A stretch of 64,000 bases of DNA from Eudoraea adriatica DSM 19308 (GTDB taxonomy: Bacteria > Bacteroidota > Bacteroidia > Flavobacteriales > Flavobacteriaceae): NCBI RefSeq assembly GCF_000382125.1, contig NZ_KB907548.1, positions 434,001-498,000 on the forward strand, given 5' to 3'. This document shows positions 26,863 to 37,270 of this stretch, piece by piece (positions within the stretch are counted from its first letter, which is position 1; each line of letters opens with the position of its first letter). Below the pieces are notes generated by a model. It was not told where the DNA came from, searched no databases, and saw only the letters and a program-made list of their open reading frames with translations. Both the position numbers and the translations under genes were made by a program.

Positions 26863-29112
26863 ATGCAACAGCATCGACTCGCAGCTATAATGTTTACCGA
26901 TATTGCAGGCTATACTGCCTTAATGGGTTCAGATGAGGATCGCGCCTTTGAGGTGTTAAAGAATAACCGTGATATACATACCCATTTCCTTAAAAAGTAC
27001 AATGGGACCCTGGTAAAGGAAATGGGAGATGGAATGCTAATCAGTTTTGATCTTCCTTCTTATGCGGTTCGTTGTGCTATTCAAATTCAGATAGCTTGTC
27101 GCGAAAAAAATATTCCTTTGAGAATTGGTATACATGAGGCAGAAGTGGTATTTGAAAATTCTGATGTGTTTGGCGACGGGGTTAACATTGCTTCCCGGTT
27201 GCAGGAATCCACGAAAGAGGGTTGCATAAGCATTTCTGAATCGGTCTACCGGGATGTTAAAAATAAGGCTGATATAAAAACGCAATTTATAGAAGAGAAA
27301 TCTTTAAAGAATGTCGATGAGCCGGTTAGAATGTACAATGTCAGCTGTAAAGAAATTACAGTCAGAGAAAACCTGGCAGGGAATGTTGTAAAAGATCAAC
27401 GGAAGACGCTAATAACCCGACTTCTCAGAACAGTAACTCCTGTCGCGATTACCATTGCCATTGCCATAATTATTTTTATTACCTATAGTGGCACTACCAT
27501 TCCTTTTACGGAAAGGGATTGGATTGTGATAACGGATTTTGAAAACCTAACCGATGAAACAATTTTTGATCATTCGTTGAATACAGCCTTTGTCCTTAGT
27601 ATAAATCAATCTCGATATTTAAATGTTTTAACCCGCAAGAGAATTATAGAGACATTAAAGCGAATGGAAAAAGACAACATAACAAATATCGATGAAGAAA
27701 CCGGTACTGAAATAGCCATGCGCGAAGGGGTTGAAATAATAATTGTACCAACTATTAGTAAGGTGGGAACCCAATATATTCTTACGTCCAAAATAGTGGA
27801 TGTTAAAACAGCAAATATCTTAAAATCAGAAGTGCTTTATGCCCAAGATGAGGATGAAATTATCGAAAAACTGGATAAGCTAAGTAAAAAGATCAGGCGA
27901 AGCCTTGGAGAATCTATAAATATGATCTCGGACCAAAGTAAACCACTCTATAAAGTCACTACCTCTTCTTTGCAGGCACTTAAACAGTATTCCCTGGGTA
28001 TTGAAAGTCACCTCCTCCTCGATTTTGAAACGGCGAAAAATCATTATAAAAACGCAATAGTTCTTGATAGCAATTTTACTGCTGCAAAAGCTTCACTGGG
28101 GAATTTACTTTTTGAAAAATTTGATAGGAACGAAGGACGCAAATGGTTGGATGAGGCTATAATATCTGTTGATAATCTTACCGACAGGGAAAAATTTGCC
28201 ATTCTTGCCTTTTATGCAGTAAATGTTGAAAACGACCTTGATAAAGGCATTGAATACACAAAAAGGCGGGTTGCGTTATACCCGGATGATCCGGCCGCGC
28301 ACCATAATTTGGGCTGGTATTTTCAGAATCAGGGTCATTATGATATGGCTTTGGACGAATACAAAAGAACACTTCATATTGATCCGTATATAATCCTTAC
28401 CAATAGTGGAATAATCAGGATATATATGGAAAATTATGGTCAAATAGATTCTGCTTTGGTCTGGTCTAATCGTATGATTGACTATTCACCTGATAATCCC
28501 TGGGGTTATTTTTATCTGGGCTCATGTTATATCGGACTAAATGAATTTGAGCAAGCTGAAGCAGCTTATCTTAAGGCAGCAGATCTTAACCCGGGTTTTT
28601 TAATTAATCAATACCGACTGGCACATGACTACCGGCTTCAAGGAAAGTATGACAAAGCGATTGTAGTTTTGGAAACAATCCTTGAAAAAAATTCTCAGGA
28701 AGCCTCAGCTCATTATGATCTGGGAATAAACTATAATTTAATAGGGAAAAGTGAAACCGCCAGAGATCATTTTCTTGAATATCAAAAAACCGCCATAAAA
28801 TGGCTAGATGACTATTCCAATGACCCAAAATCATATATTTATAACGGAATCACACTTACTCGTTTAGGAGAAAAAGATACAGGTTGGGAAATTGGAAAAA
28901 GAGCAATGGAACTCGATTCAACAATTTATTTTGAGTATACTAAATTACTGGCGGTTCAGGACCGAAAAAATGAAGCCCTCGACTATTTGGAAAAAGGCCT
29001 TAAAAATGGATACAGAGACCTGGTCTGGATAAAACTTGATCCTGATTTACAAGTACTACATGAGGAAAAAAGGTTCAAAGATTTAATCAACAGCTACTTT
29101 AAAGGTCTTTGA
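26863..29112 (+). CDS. Class III adenylate cyclase with TPR sensor/output domain
   Basis: 749 residues. Catalytic domain at 1-165: metal aspartates Asp13 (FTDIAGYTALM) and Asp56 (KEMGDGML), and transition-state residues in FGDGVNIASRLQ (Asn108, Arg112). Lys52 and Asp101 stand where adenine-selecting residues lie, which fits ATP over GTP. One membrane helix at ~190-210. A TolB-like / FlgO-like domain (~215-345: ILVITDFENLTDE-type start, VLTRKRIIETLKRM), then TPRs from ~365 to the end (HHNLGWYFQNQGHYDMALDE; AHYDLGINYNLIGK). A second protein with TM, TolB-like and TPR parts but no cyclase is at 33869. Signal sensed unknown. Confidence 0.93.
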   Translation: MQQHRLAAIMFTDIAGYTALMGSDEDRAFEVLKNNRDIHTHFLKKYNGTLVKEMGDGMLISFDLPSYAVRCAIQIQIACREKNIPLRIGIHEAEVVFENSDVFGDGVNIASRLQESTKEGCISISESVYRDVKNKADIKTQFIEEKSLKNVDEPVRMYNVSCKEITVRENLAGNVVKDQRKTLITRLLRTVTPVAITIAIAIIIFITYSGTTIPFTERDWIVITDFENLTDETIFDHSLNTAFVLSINQSRYLNVLTRKRIIETLKRMEKDNITNIDEETGTEIAMREGVEIIIVPTISKVGTQYILTSKIVDVKTANILKSEVLYAQDEDEIIEKLDKLSKKIRRSLGESINMISDQSKPLYKVTTSSLQALKQYSLGIESHLLLDFETAKNHYKNAIVLDSNFTAAKASLGNLLFEKFDRNEGRKWLDEAIISVDNLTDREKFAILAFYAVNVENDLDKGIEYTKRRVALYPDDPAAHHNLGWYFQNQGHYDMALDEYKRTLHIDPYIILTNSGIIRIYMENYGQIDSALVWSNRMIDYSPDNPWGYFYLGSCYIGLNEFEQAEAAYLKAADLNPGFLINQYRLAHDYRLQGKYDKAIVVLETILEKNSQEASAHYDLGINYNLIGKSETARDHFLEYQKTAIKWLDDYSNDPKSYIYNGITLTRLGEKDTGWEIGKRAMELDSTIYFEYTKLLAVQDRKNEALDYLEKGLKNGYRDLVWIKLDPDLQVLHEEKRFKDLINSYFKGL

Positions 29113-29282
29113 TATTATTGCCTATTCTTATAAAATTAAATAATATCCAGTCCAACAATAATTGCTTAATGTTTTCAAATCAAGAAACCGGCAGAACTGC
29201 ATCGTAACCTTGGGAATGCTACAAAATTTAATTTTAGATTCAATCTCATTGATTGTCTTCATTATTAGGACTATATTTAATC

Positions 29283-31739
29283 ATGGGGAAAACTTTCTAT
29301 GTACTAATGCTGTCTGTACTTTTATCCAACGGACTTCTTGCACAAAACAATTCAACAATAGAAGAATCTTACAAATCCTATTTTGAACTCCCCAGAGAAT
29401 CAATATTCCTGCACTTAAACAAGAGTACTTATGTTGTCGGGGAAGAGCTTTGGTTTAGCGCTTACGCATACGACAGGAAGAATGGAGTGCCCTTTACCCA
29501 AACCACCAACCTGCAGGTTTCCATATACAATGAACAAGGGCTACCCTTAGAGGACCAACTGGTAATGATGGTTAATGGGTATGCCAAAGGGAATATCAGT
29601 ATTGACTCCACCTACGCAAGTGGCGACTACTTTATAAAAGCCTCAACCAACTGGATGAGAAACTTTACCGAGGAAGATTCCTTTGTACAAAAGATACAGG
29701 TCATTAATGGAAATACAAAAGTCAGGCAACTGGTTGAAACAAAATACGATCTGCAATTGCTACCGGAAGGAGGCAGCCTGGTGGAAGGATTGGAAAGCGT
29801 AATTGGTGTTAAGCTTATAAACAGCGATGGCCGCAGCGTAGTTTTTGACAAAGGCAGCCTGGTTAATGATCAGGGGGAAAGCATTATGGATTTTAAGGGT
29901 AATGCTTTCGGAATGGCTAGTTTTCCCTTCCGTCCTCTAAATGGTAGTTACAATGTGAGTATTAAACTGGGAAACAACAGGGAGGTAATGGCTCCCCTGC
30001 CCCCCGTATCGGAAAAAGGCATTGTCCTCAGGGTAGTAAATAATTATGGTGAGAGTGATATATTAATAGCTTTGACCACCAACAAAAAGACTTTAAAGAA
30101 TATTAAAAATGAAGAATTCAGGCTTCTGATTCACAAGGATGGAGATATTGCAACGACAAGATCTCTTGTTTTTGACACTGCGCAAATGGAAACCCTCCTT
30201 TCTATAAACCGGGAACTACTCTTTCCAGGGGTAAACACGGTAACACTATTTGATGAAGAAAACAAGCCCATTTTAGAACGCCTCTTTTTTAATCCGACGA
30301 GATTAAAGGACATGCAAGCCGAAGTTTACATTGATGAAAAAGTAAAGGATTCCCTGGTGATTGGCCTCAAGGTATCATCAGAGTTTGCAAATAACGGGAG
30401 TCTCAGTATTTCGGTATTGCCCTCAGGAACAAGGGCCTACAATCAGAAAGTCAATATTTTATCTGAATTCTTTTTGAAACCATACCTAAGCGGATATATA
30501 GATAATCCAGCTTATTATTTCAGAGAATTTGGGCCAAGAAGGAATTTCGACCTGGACCTGCTTCTGCTTATACAGGGGTGGAGCAGGTATGAATGGAAGA
30601 ATATCTTCAACCATGCGCCCAATGTCAACTTTAATTATGAAAATGGTCTCACCCTCAAGGGACGCTTCAACAACATTGATACGGACAAGTTTCCGCAATT
30701 TGTTATGGAAGATTCCAGATATCATAATTCTCGAGTGGTGTTATTAGATGGGCCGGATTTTAGTATCCCAAACCTTTTGGTTGAAAAGGGAGAAGAAATA
30801 GGAATAAAGCTCGTCAGGAATAATGGCGAGTTGAAGTCGCCTGGTCTTTATGCAAGAATTCTTACCTCTTCATGGCCTGGCTATTTATCCAACACAGAAT
30901 CAAATAACACTCCGGATATCAATGCTCCGGAACTACCAGCACTGGACTATGCGTTAGAGAATAAAACCATCTTTTTAGATGAAGTGAACCTAGTTGGGGA
31001 AAAGCGAAAATTTTCTAATATAATTGGCCGGAAAGAGATCGTAGTAGATCAACAAGTAGTAAATATGTACCCACGGGTAACAGATCTTATCCGAATGAAA
31101 GGATATAATATTGTGCCGGGGATGGGTTCTGTTGGGATAAGGAATAGAAGGAGTCTTGGTGGTGCACCCCCTGTAATATATTTAGATGGCACACGTATTT
31201 TGGCTGAAGGATCATCGCCCGCATCCTCTTCATCGCAAAGTCAGGGCAATGGCTTCGGAGGTATGAATAAGACTCCGGGTACCCCTGTAGCATCCAACTT
31301 TCAGAATTCCGGTGGTTTTAGTTTTCTTTACGAGCTGTATACCGCAGATATTGAGCGTATTGAAGTCAATCCCAGGCCTGATGTTACAGAGGGCGTAAAT
31401 GGTGCAGGTGGTGTAATCAGGATTTGGACCAGAAGGACCCGACTTCAGGGGAATTCCACTGCAGCGGATAAAAGAAAATTTATAGATACAACCAACGGTT
31501 TCGATGTTCCAAAAAAGTTTTATACCCCAAAATACATTTATGCTAATCCTCTTTTTGAGTTAACAGGAGCCATCCACTGGGAACCCCTTTTAACCATAGG
31601 CCCCAATGGCAAAGCACTATTTAATATTGCAGATACCGGAATGCAAAATATATCGTTTTACATAGAGGGTATGTCTGAAAACGGTAGTCTGATCTCCACG
31701 ATTAAAACAATTAACCTGGCAGAAAAGAGCAATCCATGA
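29283..31739 (+). CDS. Secreted surface protein with MG2-like and TonB-plug-like domains
   Basis: About 818 residues from ATG 29283, which gives a signal peptide MGKTFYVLMLSVLLSNGLLAQ; the frame opens 10 codons earlier. The N-terminal half (YFELPRESIFLHLNKSTYVV; ELWFSAYAYDRKNG) is the macroglobulin MG2-like region of a flavobacterial family. Residues ~590-720 resemble a TonB-dependent receptor plug (YPRVTDLIRMKGYNIVPGMG; PPVIYLDGTRI; IERIEVNPRPDVTEGVNGAG), but there is no 22-stranded barrel, so it is not a transporter. Outer-surface role, function unknown. Confidence 0.87.
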   Translation: MGKTFYVLMLSVLLSNGLLAQNNSTIEESYKSYFELPRESIFLHLNKSTYVVGEELWFSAYAYDRKNGVPFTQTTNLQVSIYNEQGLPLEDQLVMMVNGYAKGNISIDSTYASGDYFIKASTNWMRNFTEEDSFVQKIQVINGNTKVRQLVETKYDLQLLPEGGSLVEGLESVIGVKLINSDGRSVVFDKGSLVNDQGESIMDFKGNAFGMASFPFRPLNGSYNVSIKLGNNREVMAPLPPVSEKGIVLRVVNNYGESDILIALTTNKKTLKNIKNEEFRLLIHKDGDIATTRSLVFDTAQMETLLSINRELLFPGVNTVTLFDEENKPILERLFFNPTRLKDMQAEVYIDEKVKDSLVIGLKVSSEFANNGSLSISVLPSGTRAYNQKVNILSEFFLKPYLSGYIDNPAYYFREFGPRRNFDLDLLLLIQGWSRYEWKNIFNHAPNVNFNYENGLTLKGRFNNIDTDKFPQFVMEDSRYHNSRVVLLDGPDFSIPNLLVEKGEEIGIKLVRNNGELKSPGLYARILTSSWPGYLSNTESNNTPDINAPELPALDYALENKTIFLDEVNLVGEKRKFSNIIGRKEIVVDQQVVNMYPRVTDLIRMKGYNIVPGMGSVGIRNRRSLGGAPPVIYLDGTRILAEGSSPASSSSQSQGNGFGGMNKTPGTPVASNFQNSGGFSFLYELYTADIERIEVNPRPDVTEGVNGAGGVIRIWTRRTRLQGNSTAADKRKFIDTTNGFDVPKKFYTPKYIYANPLFELTGAIHWEPLLTIGPNGKALFNIADTGMQNISFYIEGMSENGSLISTIKTINLAEKSNP

Positions 31740-31816
31740 GGGTCTAACTCTACTCAATTCCGGAAGCATTTGATTTTTGGCGTCAAACATCGTATAAGTT
31801 GTGTAGAATAATTCTC

Positions 31817-31824
31817 TATCTTAG
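31817..31824 (+). promoter_or_regulatory. Candidate -7 element (TATCTTAG)
   Basis: TATCTTAG with a TTG 15 bp upstream, 59 bp before the aminotransferase-fold gene. The bases that follow (AGAAAACAACCAGTTACTTC) resemble the leader of the DUF6090 gene at 60359. Confidence 0.45.
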
Positions 31825-31882
31825 AGAAAACAACCAGTTACTTCAAATAGTGATCAACTATTAGTCAACATTCTCATTAGTT

Positions 31883-33109
31883 ATGAAACTCGATTTACCA
31901 TTTATACGCACACAATTTCCTGCTTTTACAGAACCTGCGCTTCAGGGATGGGCTTTCTTTGAAAATGCCGGGGGTTCTTATCCCTGTATCCAATTCATTG
32001 ATAAACTGACTGCCTTTTACATGAAAAATAAGGTGCAGCCCTATTATCCGTATCCCGCATCCATGAAAGCAGGAGAAATGATGGATGCTTCCTATAAACG
32101 GATGGCGGAGTACCTGAATGCAGATGCCTCCGAAATACATTTCGGCCCCTCTACCACACAAAATGTGTATGTGTTGGCCAACGCTATGCGTCCTATGTGG
32201 AAAGACGGGGACGAGATCATTCTTTCATGTCAGGATCATGAGGCTAATGCCGGAGCATGGAGGCGATTAGCAGAAAGGGGAATTAAGATTGTAGAGTGGC
32301 ATGTAGATAAAGATTCAGGATTGCTAAGCCAGGAGGACTTGGACCGTTTATTCTCTGAGCGAACCAGGATGGTAGCATTCCCCCATTGTTCAAATGTAAT
32401 CGGCCATGTGAACCCTGTAAAAGAAATAAGTGAAAAGGCACATGCCCATGGAGCACTTTGTGTGGTAGATGGGGTGGCTTATGCTCCACATGGCCTGCCA
32501 GATTTAAAGGCGTTGGGAGCAGACATTTACCTGTTTTCCTTATACAAGACTTTTGGGCCGCATTTGGGGATGATGTACGTTAAGAATGAGTTGATTAAAA
32601 AGATGGAGAACCAGTCGCATTTTTTTAAGGAGGGTATCACCAGAAGTATGCTTACCCCTTCAGGCCCGGATCATGCGCAAATTGGATCAGTTAGCGGTAT
32701 TTTGGATTATTTTGATGCAGTTTATGCACATCATTTTACGAAAGAGGCATTGCCTTCTCAAAGGAACATTGCCCTAAACAGATTATTTCGTTCTCAGGAA
32801 AAAGCCCTCCTGGTGCCTCTACTTGAGTTTTTGAGATCCCGGGGCGACCTTAAGATTTTAGGTCCTGATTATGCAGATCAAAGGGTCCCCACCATTTCGA
32901 TCCTTCCTCTTAATAAAAGCGTAAAAAAGGTATATACTGACCTCACTAACCATAGATTAATGTTAGGCATGGGCAATTTCTATGCTGTGCGGCCTCTTAT
33001 GGATATGGGTATTCCCCTGGAGCCGGGAGTGTTGCGAATGTCTTTTTTGCATTATACCAGTATGGAGGACATTGATCAGTTAATAACCGGTTTAAAGACC
33101 GCCTTATAA
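31883..33109 (+). CDS. Class V aminotransferase-fold PLP enzyme
   Basis: 408 residues. PLP-dependent fold type I, class V (cysteine desulfurase / kynureninase side). The likely Schiff-base lysine is in YLFSLYKTFGPHLG, preceded by the PLP aspartate in CVVDGVAYAPHGLPDL and phosphate-binding GPSTTQNVYVLANA. The C-terminal domain ends with VLRMSFLHYTSMEDIDQLI. No cysteine loop typical of SufS, so SufS-like sulfur transfer is unlikely. Single gene; substrate unknown. Confidence 0.88.
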   Translation: MKLDLPFIRTQFPAFTEPALQGWAFFENAGGSYPCIQFIDKLTAFYMKNKVQPYYPYPASMKAGEMMDASYKRMAEYLNADASEIHFGPSTTQNVYVLANAMRPMWKDGDEIILSCQDHEANAGAWRRLAERGIKIVEWHVDKDSGLLSQEDLDRLFSERTRMVAFPHCSNVIGHVNPVKEISEKAHAHGALCVVDGVAYAPHGLPDLKALGADIYLFSLYKTFGPHLGMMYVKNELIKKMENQSHFFKEGITRSMLTPSGPDHAQIGSVSGILDYFDAVYAHHFTKEALPSQRNIALNRLFRSQEKALLVPLLEFLRSRGDLKILGPDYADQRVPTISILPLNKSVKKVYTDLTNHRLMLGMGNFYAVRPLMDMGIPLEPGVLRMSFLHYTSMEDIDQLITGLKTAL

Positions 33110-33259
33110 TAACTCATTCGGATAACCGGTGCTTCCCGCGCATATCCTAAAATCATCCTAATTATTTCCGGGCTGCCATTTTTTAACAAACACCACTGAT
33201 GAAATATTTAGCAAAAAGAATCGTTCTGATTCTTTAACCCTTTTATAAAACAGATAGTT

Positions 33260-33526
33260 ATGTTTAAGAAATGTATTTTAGGAATGTCCGTTTTAGCAAC
33301 AATGGCCTTTGGCTTTAGCAGTTGCTCAGACGACGACGCTGACGATAGAAATTGTGATTCCTGCGATCTGCAAGGCCAAACCATAGAGATATGCGATAAT
33401 GGTAATGATACTTATACGGTTACAGCGGCCGGGCAATCTGAAACAATTACAGCAGAGGAACTTGAAGGAGTATCACCCGCTGAATATATAGGACTGATAT
33501 GTAGTTTAGGAGATCTTATTCCATAA
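33260..33526 (+). CDS. Small lipoprotein
   Basis: 88 residues. Signal peptide with lipobox GFSSC, then an acidic linker (SDDDADDRNCDSCDLQG) that suits export to the outer surface in Bacteroidota. Four further cysteines in the mature part may form disulfides. No family recognised. Followed by a strong terminator, so it is expressed as a single gene. Confidence 0.78.
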   Translation: MFKKCILGMSVLATMAFGFSSCSDDDADDRNCDSCDLQGQTIEICDNGNDTYTVTAAGQSETITAEELEGVSPAEYIGLICSLGDLIP

Positions 33527-33554
33527 GTTATTAAATTACCTAATATTAATATTT

Positions 33555-33585
33555 AGCCCAGCCTTTACCAGGTTGGGCTTTTTAT
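33555..33585 (+). terminator. Rho-independent terminator
   Basis: A 10-bp stem (AGCCCAGCCT / AGGTTGGGCT, one G-U pair) with a 5-base loop is followed by a T run. It ends the small lipoprotein gene. The remaining gap up to 33868 shows nothing further. Confidence 0.92.
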
Positions 33586-33868
33586 TTGACCCCATACTGC
33601 TGCTGGATTACTACCCGGGTTTTAGCAGAATCAGAGGAAAGCGTGGATTCTAAGAATTAAAAGGAGTTACTATCGTTGCCAGGTGTCTTATCTGCAAGGG
33701 AATATCAGGTGTTTCCAATCATTAAAATAATGTGGGCTGAAATAAAGTTATTGGTCTAATATGGCTCCTCGATAAATATAAACAAGCCTTTTGAAAACCT
33801 GACAAATATCATTGCGCTTGCAGATTAAATATGATAACCTTTATAACTAGTATAATTATGTTCCTGGA

Positions 33869-35656
33869 ATGAAGTTTTTTGAAGAGCTGAAACGCAGAAA
33901 TGTTATTAAGGCAACAATGGCCTACATAGTTGTTGCCTGGGTATTAGTTCAGGTTTTAACAATAATTCTTCCCGAATTTGAGGCCCCAGGATGGGTGTTA
34001 AAAACCCTTATGATTTTAATGGCCGTGGGTTTACCCATTTGGATGATTTTCTCCTGGGTTTATGAGGTAACTCCTGAAGGTTTAAAAAAGACGGCTAATA
34101 TTTCCTCAGATGAATCTATAACATCAGCAACCAATAGACGTCTGAATGTGGTTATAATTGTAGTTTTAATTATTGCCATTGCTGTTAATTTTATTGATAC
34201 ATCCGAACCACAGAATACTCCCGCGGTTTCCACCTATGACTCAAGCAGAGATAATACAATTGCGGTATTGCCATTCCTGGACATGAGCCCTAATAAGGAT
34301 CAGGAATTTTACAGTGATGGTATAGCCGTGGAAATACTAAATTCTCTTTGCAAATTCAAAGAATTAAAGGTGGTTGGAAGAACCTCTTCTTTCTCATTCA
34401 AAAACACAAATGAGGACATAAGAAGCATCGGTGACAAACTAAATGTGAATAATATTCTTGAAGGCAGTGTTCAAAAGCAACAAGATAAAATCATGATTTC
34501 TGTACGATTGACAAATTCAAAAGACGGCTATACCATCTTCTCAGAATCCTATACGGAGTCATTGGAAAATATATTCGATTTGCAGTCAGCAATAGCCATG
34601 GATATAGCTCAAAAAATAGAATCAAAATTTTCACTAGGTGCCAATAAGTTATACCCCAGAAAAAAAATCGATCCCCTCTCCTACGAAACATTTTTGAAAG
34701 GAAAACTTGAGTTCGTCAACGGTCCGCTTAATATGAAACGAGGTGAAATCTTTAAAGCAAAAAAATATTTTGAATCCGCAGTGGCGTTAGATTCCAGTTT
34801 TGCCGAAGCTAATGCTTATTTGGCTCTGGTTTATTTTAACCTGGCAGATTGGGCCATATCAGGTGAGGAAAGCCAGAAAAGGGATATAGCTCTGGATTCA
34901 GCCAAGATGCTGGCCAAAAGAGCTCATGCCATGGATTCACTGAGCTCTGGTGCCCATTTGGCCATGGGCAGTTATTATTTTCATGAGTACAATTGGATAC
35001 AGGCAGAGAAAGCAAAAAGACTTGCTGTAGCCCTCAACCCTGGCGGGGCGGAAGAAAAGTTTATGCTGGCCTCTTTCTTAGCTCAATTTGGACAAACTGA
35101 TGAAGCCCTTAAATTGGATCTCGAAGCCATGAAACTGGATCCTTTGGACGAAATGGCTGAATTGAAATATATACGCGATTTGTTCCGTGCTGAAAAATTT
35201 GAAGAAGGTATTTTAAAGTGCAATACACTAATCAAAGAAAACCGCGCTCCTGTAGGCACATATCAATTCCTTTGGCTATGTCATGCCGGATTGAAACAAT
35301 ATGAAGAAGCTGGTAAAGCTTTTTCTAAATATGCCGAATTGATAGGTGAAAATGAAATCTATATCCTATTCCGGGATAATGATTTTAAGCCTGCCATTGA
35401 GAAAATGTTTACCTATGATAAAGAATCAAATTTGCAATTTCTCAGTCGTCCAATTATCAAAGCAATTTTCTATGCCTACCTGGAAGAGAAAGAAAATACA
35501 CTCAAATACTTAAGCGAAGCATATGACAAACGGGAGCCTCAAATTTCATTTTTGCGAGATTCGAGGTTTGATTTTATGAAAGATGACCCAGAATATAAGG
35601 ATTTATATGAAAAAGCAGGGTTTAAAGCCTATGACGAGCATTTAAGAAAGTTATAG
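33869..35656 (+). CDS. Membrane TolB-like/TPR protein
   Basis: 595 residues. The N-terminal region (1-75: EELKRRNVIKATMAYIVVAW) is a conserved membrane-hairpin module often joined to adenylate cyclase or response domains in flavobacteria. A third membrane helix lies at ~90-110 (VVIIVVLIIAIAVNF). The TolB-like/FlgO-like part (~125-250: IAVLPFLDMSPNKDQEFYSD; VVGRTSSFSFK) is followed by TPRs to ~570. It shares its architecture with the cyclase at 26863 minus the catalytic domain. DinB follows after 28 bp. Confidence 0.87.
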   Translation: MKFFEELKRRNVIKATMAYIVVAWVLVQVLTIILPEFEAPGWVLKTLMILMAVGLPIWMIFSWVYEVTPEGLKKTANISSDESITSATNRRLNVVIIVVLIIAIAVNFIDTSEPQNTPAVSTYDSSRDNTIAVLPFLDMSPNKDQEFYSDGIAVEILNSLCKFKELKVVGRTSSFSFKNTNEDIRSIGDKLNVNNILEGSVQKQQDKIMISVRLTNSKDGYTIFSESYTESLENIFDLQSAIAMDIAQKIESKFSLGANKLYPRKKIDPLSYETFLKGKLEFVNGPLNMKRGEIFKAKKYFESAVALDSSFAEANAYLALVYFNLADWAISGEESQKRDIALDSAKMLAKRAHAMDSLSSGAHLAMGSYYFHEYNWIQAEKAKRLAVALNPGGAEEKFMLASFLAQFGQTDEALKLDLEAMKLDPLDEMAELKYIRDLFRAEKFEEGILKCNTLIKENRAPVGTYQFLWLCHAGLKQYEEAGKAFSKYAELIGENEIYILFRDNDFKPAIEKMFTYDKESNLQFLSRPIIKAIFYAYLEEKENTLKYLSEAYDKREPQISFLRDSRFDFMKDDPEYKDLYEKAGFKAYDEHLRKL

Positions 35657-35684
35657 TAAACGTAGAAACAAAGTTATTAAATCA

Positions 35685-36239
35685 ATGATGGAAAGAAGGA
35701 AGTCTTTGAAATTGATGTCAGGGTTTGCACCAATGATATTTTTACCAACCAATAATACAGTAATTCCAAAAAAAATTGATTCCGCACAATTGTTGCGAAT
35801 GTTTGTATTAAGAATGAAGAGCATTGAATCATATTGCTACGAACTGTTTAAATCTATGCCATTATCTGATTTTGACTTTCAACCCACTGCGGAGATAATG
35901 CCATATGGAAAGCTATTTACTCACATAGGAAATGGATTGGAGATTTATGCCGGAGTTCTCGATGGTTCATCAGTAGATAAAGAACCCGACTCCTCTGACA
36001 ATAATAAAATTTTGGACTATGTTCAGAACGGTTTTAATCACTTTAATAAGGTTTTAAACCAACAAAATGACAAAGATCTCTTTTCCAGCAATCATCAATA
36101 TCCTGATGAAGCACCATGGAAAGAATTTAGCATTGCAGAAATAATAATGCTGGCCTATAGTCATACCACCCATCACCAAGCCCAGGCTGCAGTTTATTTA
36201 AGGCTAAAAGATATTACCCCTCCCAAATATCGATTTTAG
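35685..36239 (+). CDS. DinB-family four-helix metal protein
   Basis: 184 residues. N-terminal hydrophobic stretch (SLKLMSGFAPMIFLPTNN), possibly a weak export signal. The DinB fold shows three metal histidine positions: LFTHIGNGLEIYAG, and the pair in HTTHHQAQAAVYLRL near the C-terminus. DinB-like proteins include bacillithiol- or mycothiol-dependent transferases; the reaction here is unknown. It starts 28 bp after the TPR protein and is probably cotranscribed. Confidence 0.85.
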   Translation: MMERRKSLKLMSGFAPMIFLPTNNTVIPKKIDSAQLLRMFVLRMKSIESYCYELFKSMPLSDFDFQPTAEIMPYGKLFTHIGNGLEIYAGVLDGSSVDKEPDSSDNNKILDYVQNGFNHFNKVLNQQNDKDLFSSNHQYPDEAPWKEFSIAEIIMLAYSHTTHHQAQAAVYLRLKDITPPKYRF

Positions 36240-36456
36240 AATATGATCTATAGCCTCTTTTTTTAAATGGGATAAAGGTTGCTCCCGCAAATTCCCACTC
36301 CATTGTATATGCAAGTATACTGTTTTGGCTTAATGAATATTTCTTAGGCTACATAGAAATAATGCAAGGTAAGAAGGTTCCTTCTATAATGCTGGACTAC
36401 GTATTTTTCTTTTAAGTAAATAACATAGATTGACTTAAAGTCTTAAACAAATTCAT

Positions 36457-36464
36457 TACCTTAG
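36457..36464 (+). promoter_or_regulatory. Candidate -7 element (TACCTTAG)
   Basis: TACCTTAG stands 30 bp before the DUF6090 gene at 36494 and is followed by AAGAACAGCCAATTCC, very close to the leader of the DUF6090 gene at 60359. No good -33 TTG at the right distance. Confidence 0.4.
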
Positions 36465-36493
36465 AAAGAACAGCCAATTCCTATGTTCGTCTC

Positions 36494-37270
36494 ATGATAA
36501 CTTTCTTTGGTAAAATTCGCAGAAAACTTGCTGATGACAACAATATTCTGAAATATACCCGCTATGCCGTAGGTGAAATTTTATTGGTGGTTATAGGGAT
36601 TTTGATTGCATTACAGATTAATAATTGGAATGAGGAGCGGCAAACAATTATTAAAGAAAAAAGTTATTTGCGGTCAATATATCAGGATTTAAAGACAGAT
36701 CTCGGGAATATTGAAAATAATATAGAAAAATTATCCAATCAGTATGCAATTGGGTTTAGAGTACTTAATTCCCTTGAACAAAAAGAAACAATAAGAATAG
36801 ATTCTGCAACCCTGGCAACAAATATTGGCTGGGAATTAACGCAGATTATCCCTGTGGAGCGCAAGGAGAATACCTGGGATGGTCTTAAAGTACGAGGAAG
36901 CGAGACTTTAATATTTGGCGATTCTCTTAAAGTGCTTTTAAATAATTTTTATGGGGACTTTGACCTCAATATTGAGCGGTTTAACCAGTTGCCCAAAAAA
37001 GTGCGGGAAGATTTACGCCTGGAAACCGGTAAGTGCCATGATTATAACAGTGTAAAAGGAGTTTATGAAAACGGAATTAATTCTTATGGAGAATTTTCTC
37101 CTTACCTGCGTTTTTGTATTTTGTCTAATGATAAAATTCCTGCACTTATTGGCGCTGTTAGCCTATCCTGTATAGTTAATATAGGTTTGCAAAAGGAATT
37201 AAAAAAAGAAGTGGAAAACGTAATTTCCTATATGGAAAATCAATTCCATTTTTTACAAAAGAAAACCTGA
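36494..37270 (+). CDS. DUF6090-family membrane protein (copy 1)
   Basis: 258 residues. The family's hallmark is one membrane helix near residues 25-47 ending LLVVIGILIALQINNWNEER, preceded by a basic N-terminus (GKIRRKL) and followed by a helical soluble domain likely outside the cytoplasm. Function of DUF6090 is unknown. Two further copies are at 58122 and 60359, diverged outside the helix. Cysteines are few (CHDYNS, RFCILS, LSCIVN). Confidence 0.9.
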   Translation: MITFFGKIRRKLADDNNILKYTRYAVGEILLVVIGILIALQINNWNEERQTIIKEKSYLRSIYQDLKTDLGNIENNIEKLSNQYAIGFRVLNSLEQKETIRIDSATLATNIGWELTQIIPVERKENTWDGLKVRGSETLIFGDSLKVLLNNFYGDFDLNIERFNQLPKKVREDLRLETGKCHDYNSVKGVYENGINSYGEFSPYLRFCILSNDKIPALIGAVSLSCIVNIGLQKELKKEVENVISYMENQFHFLQKKT

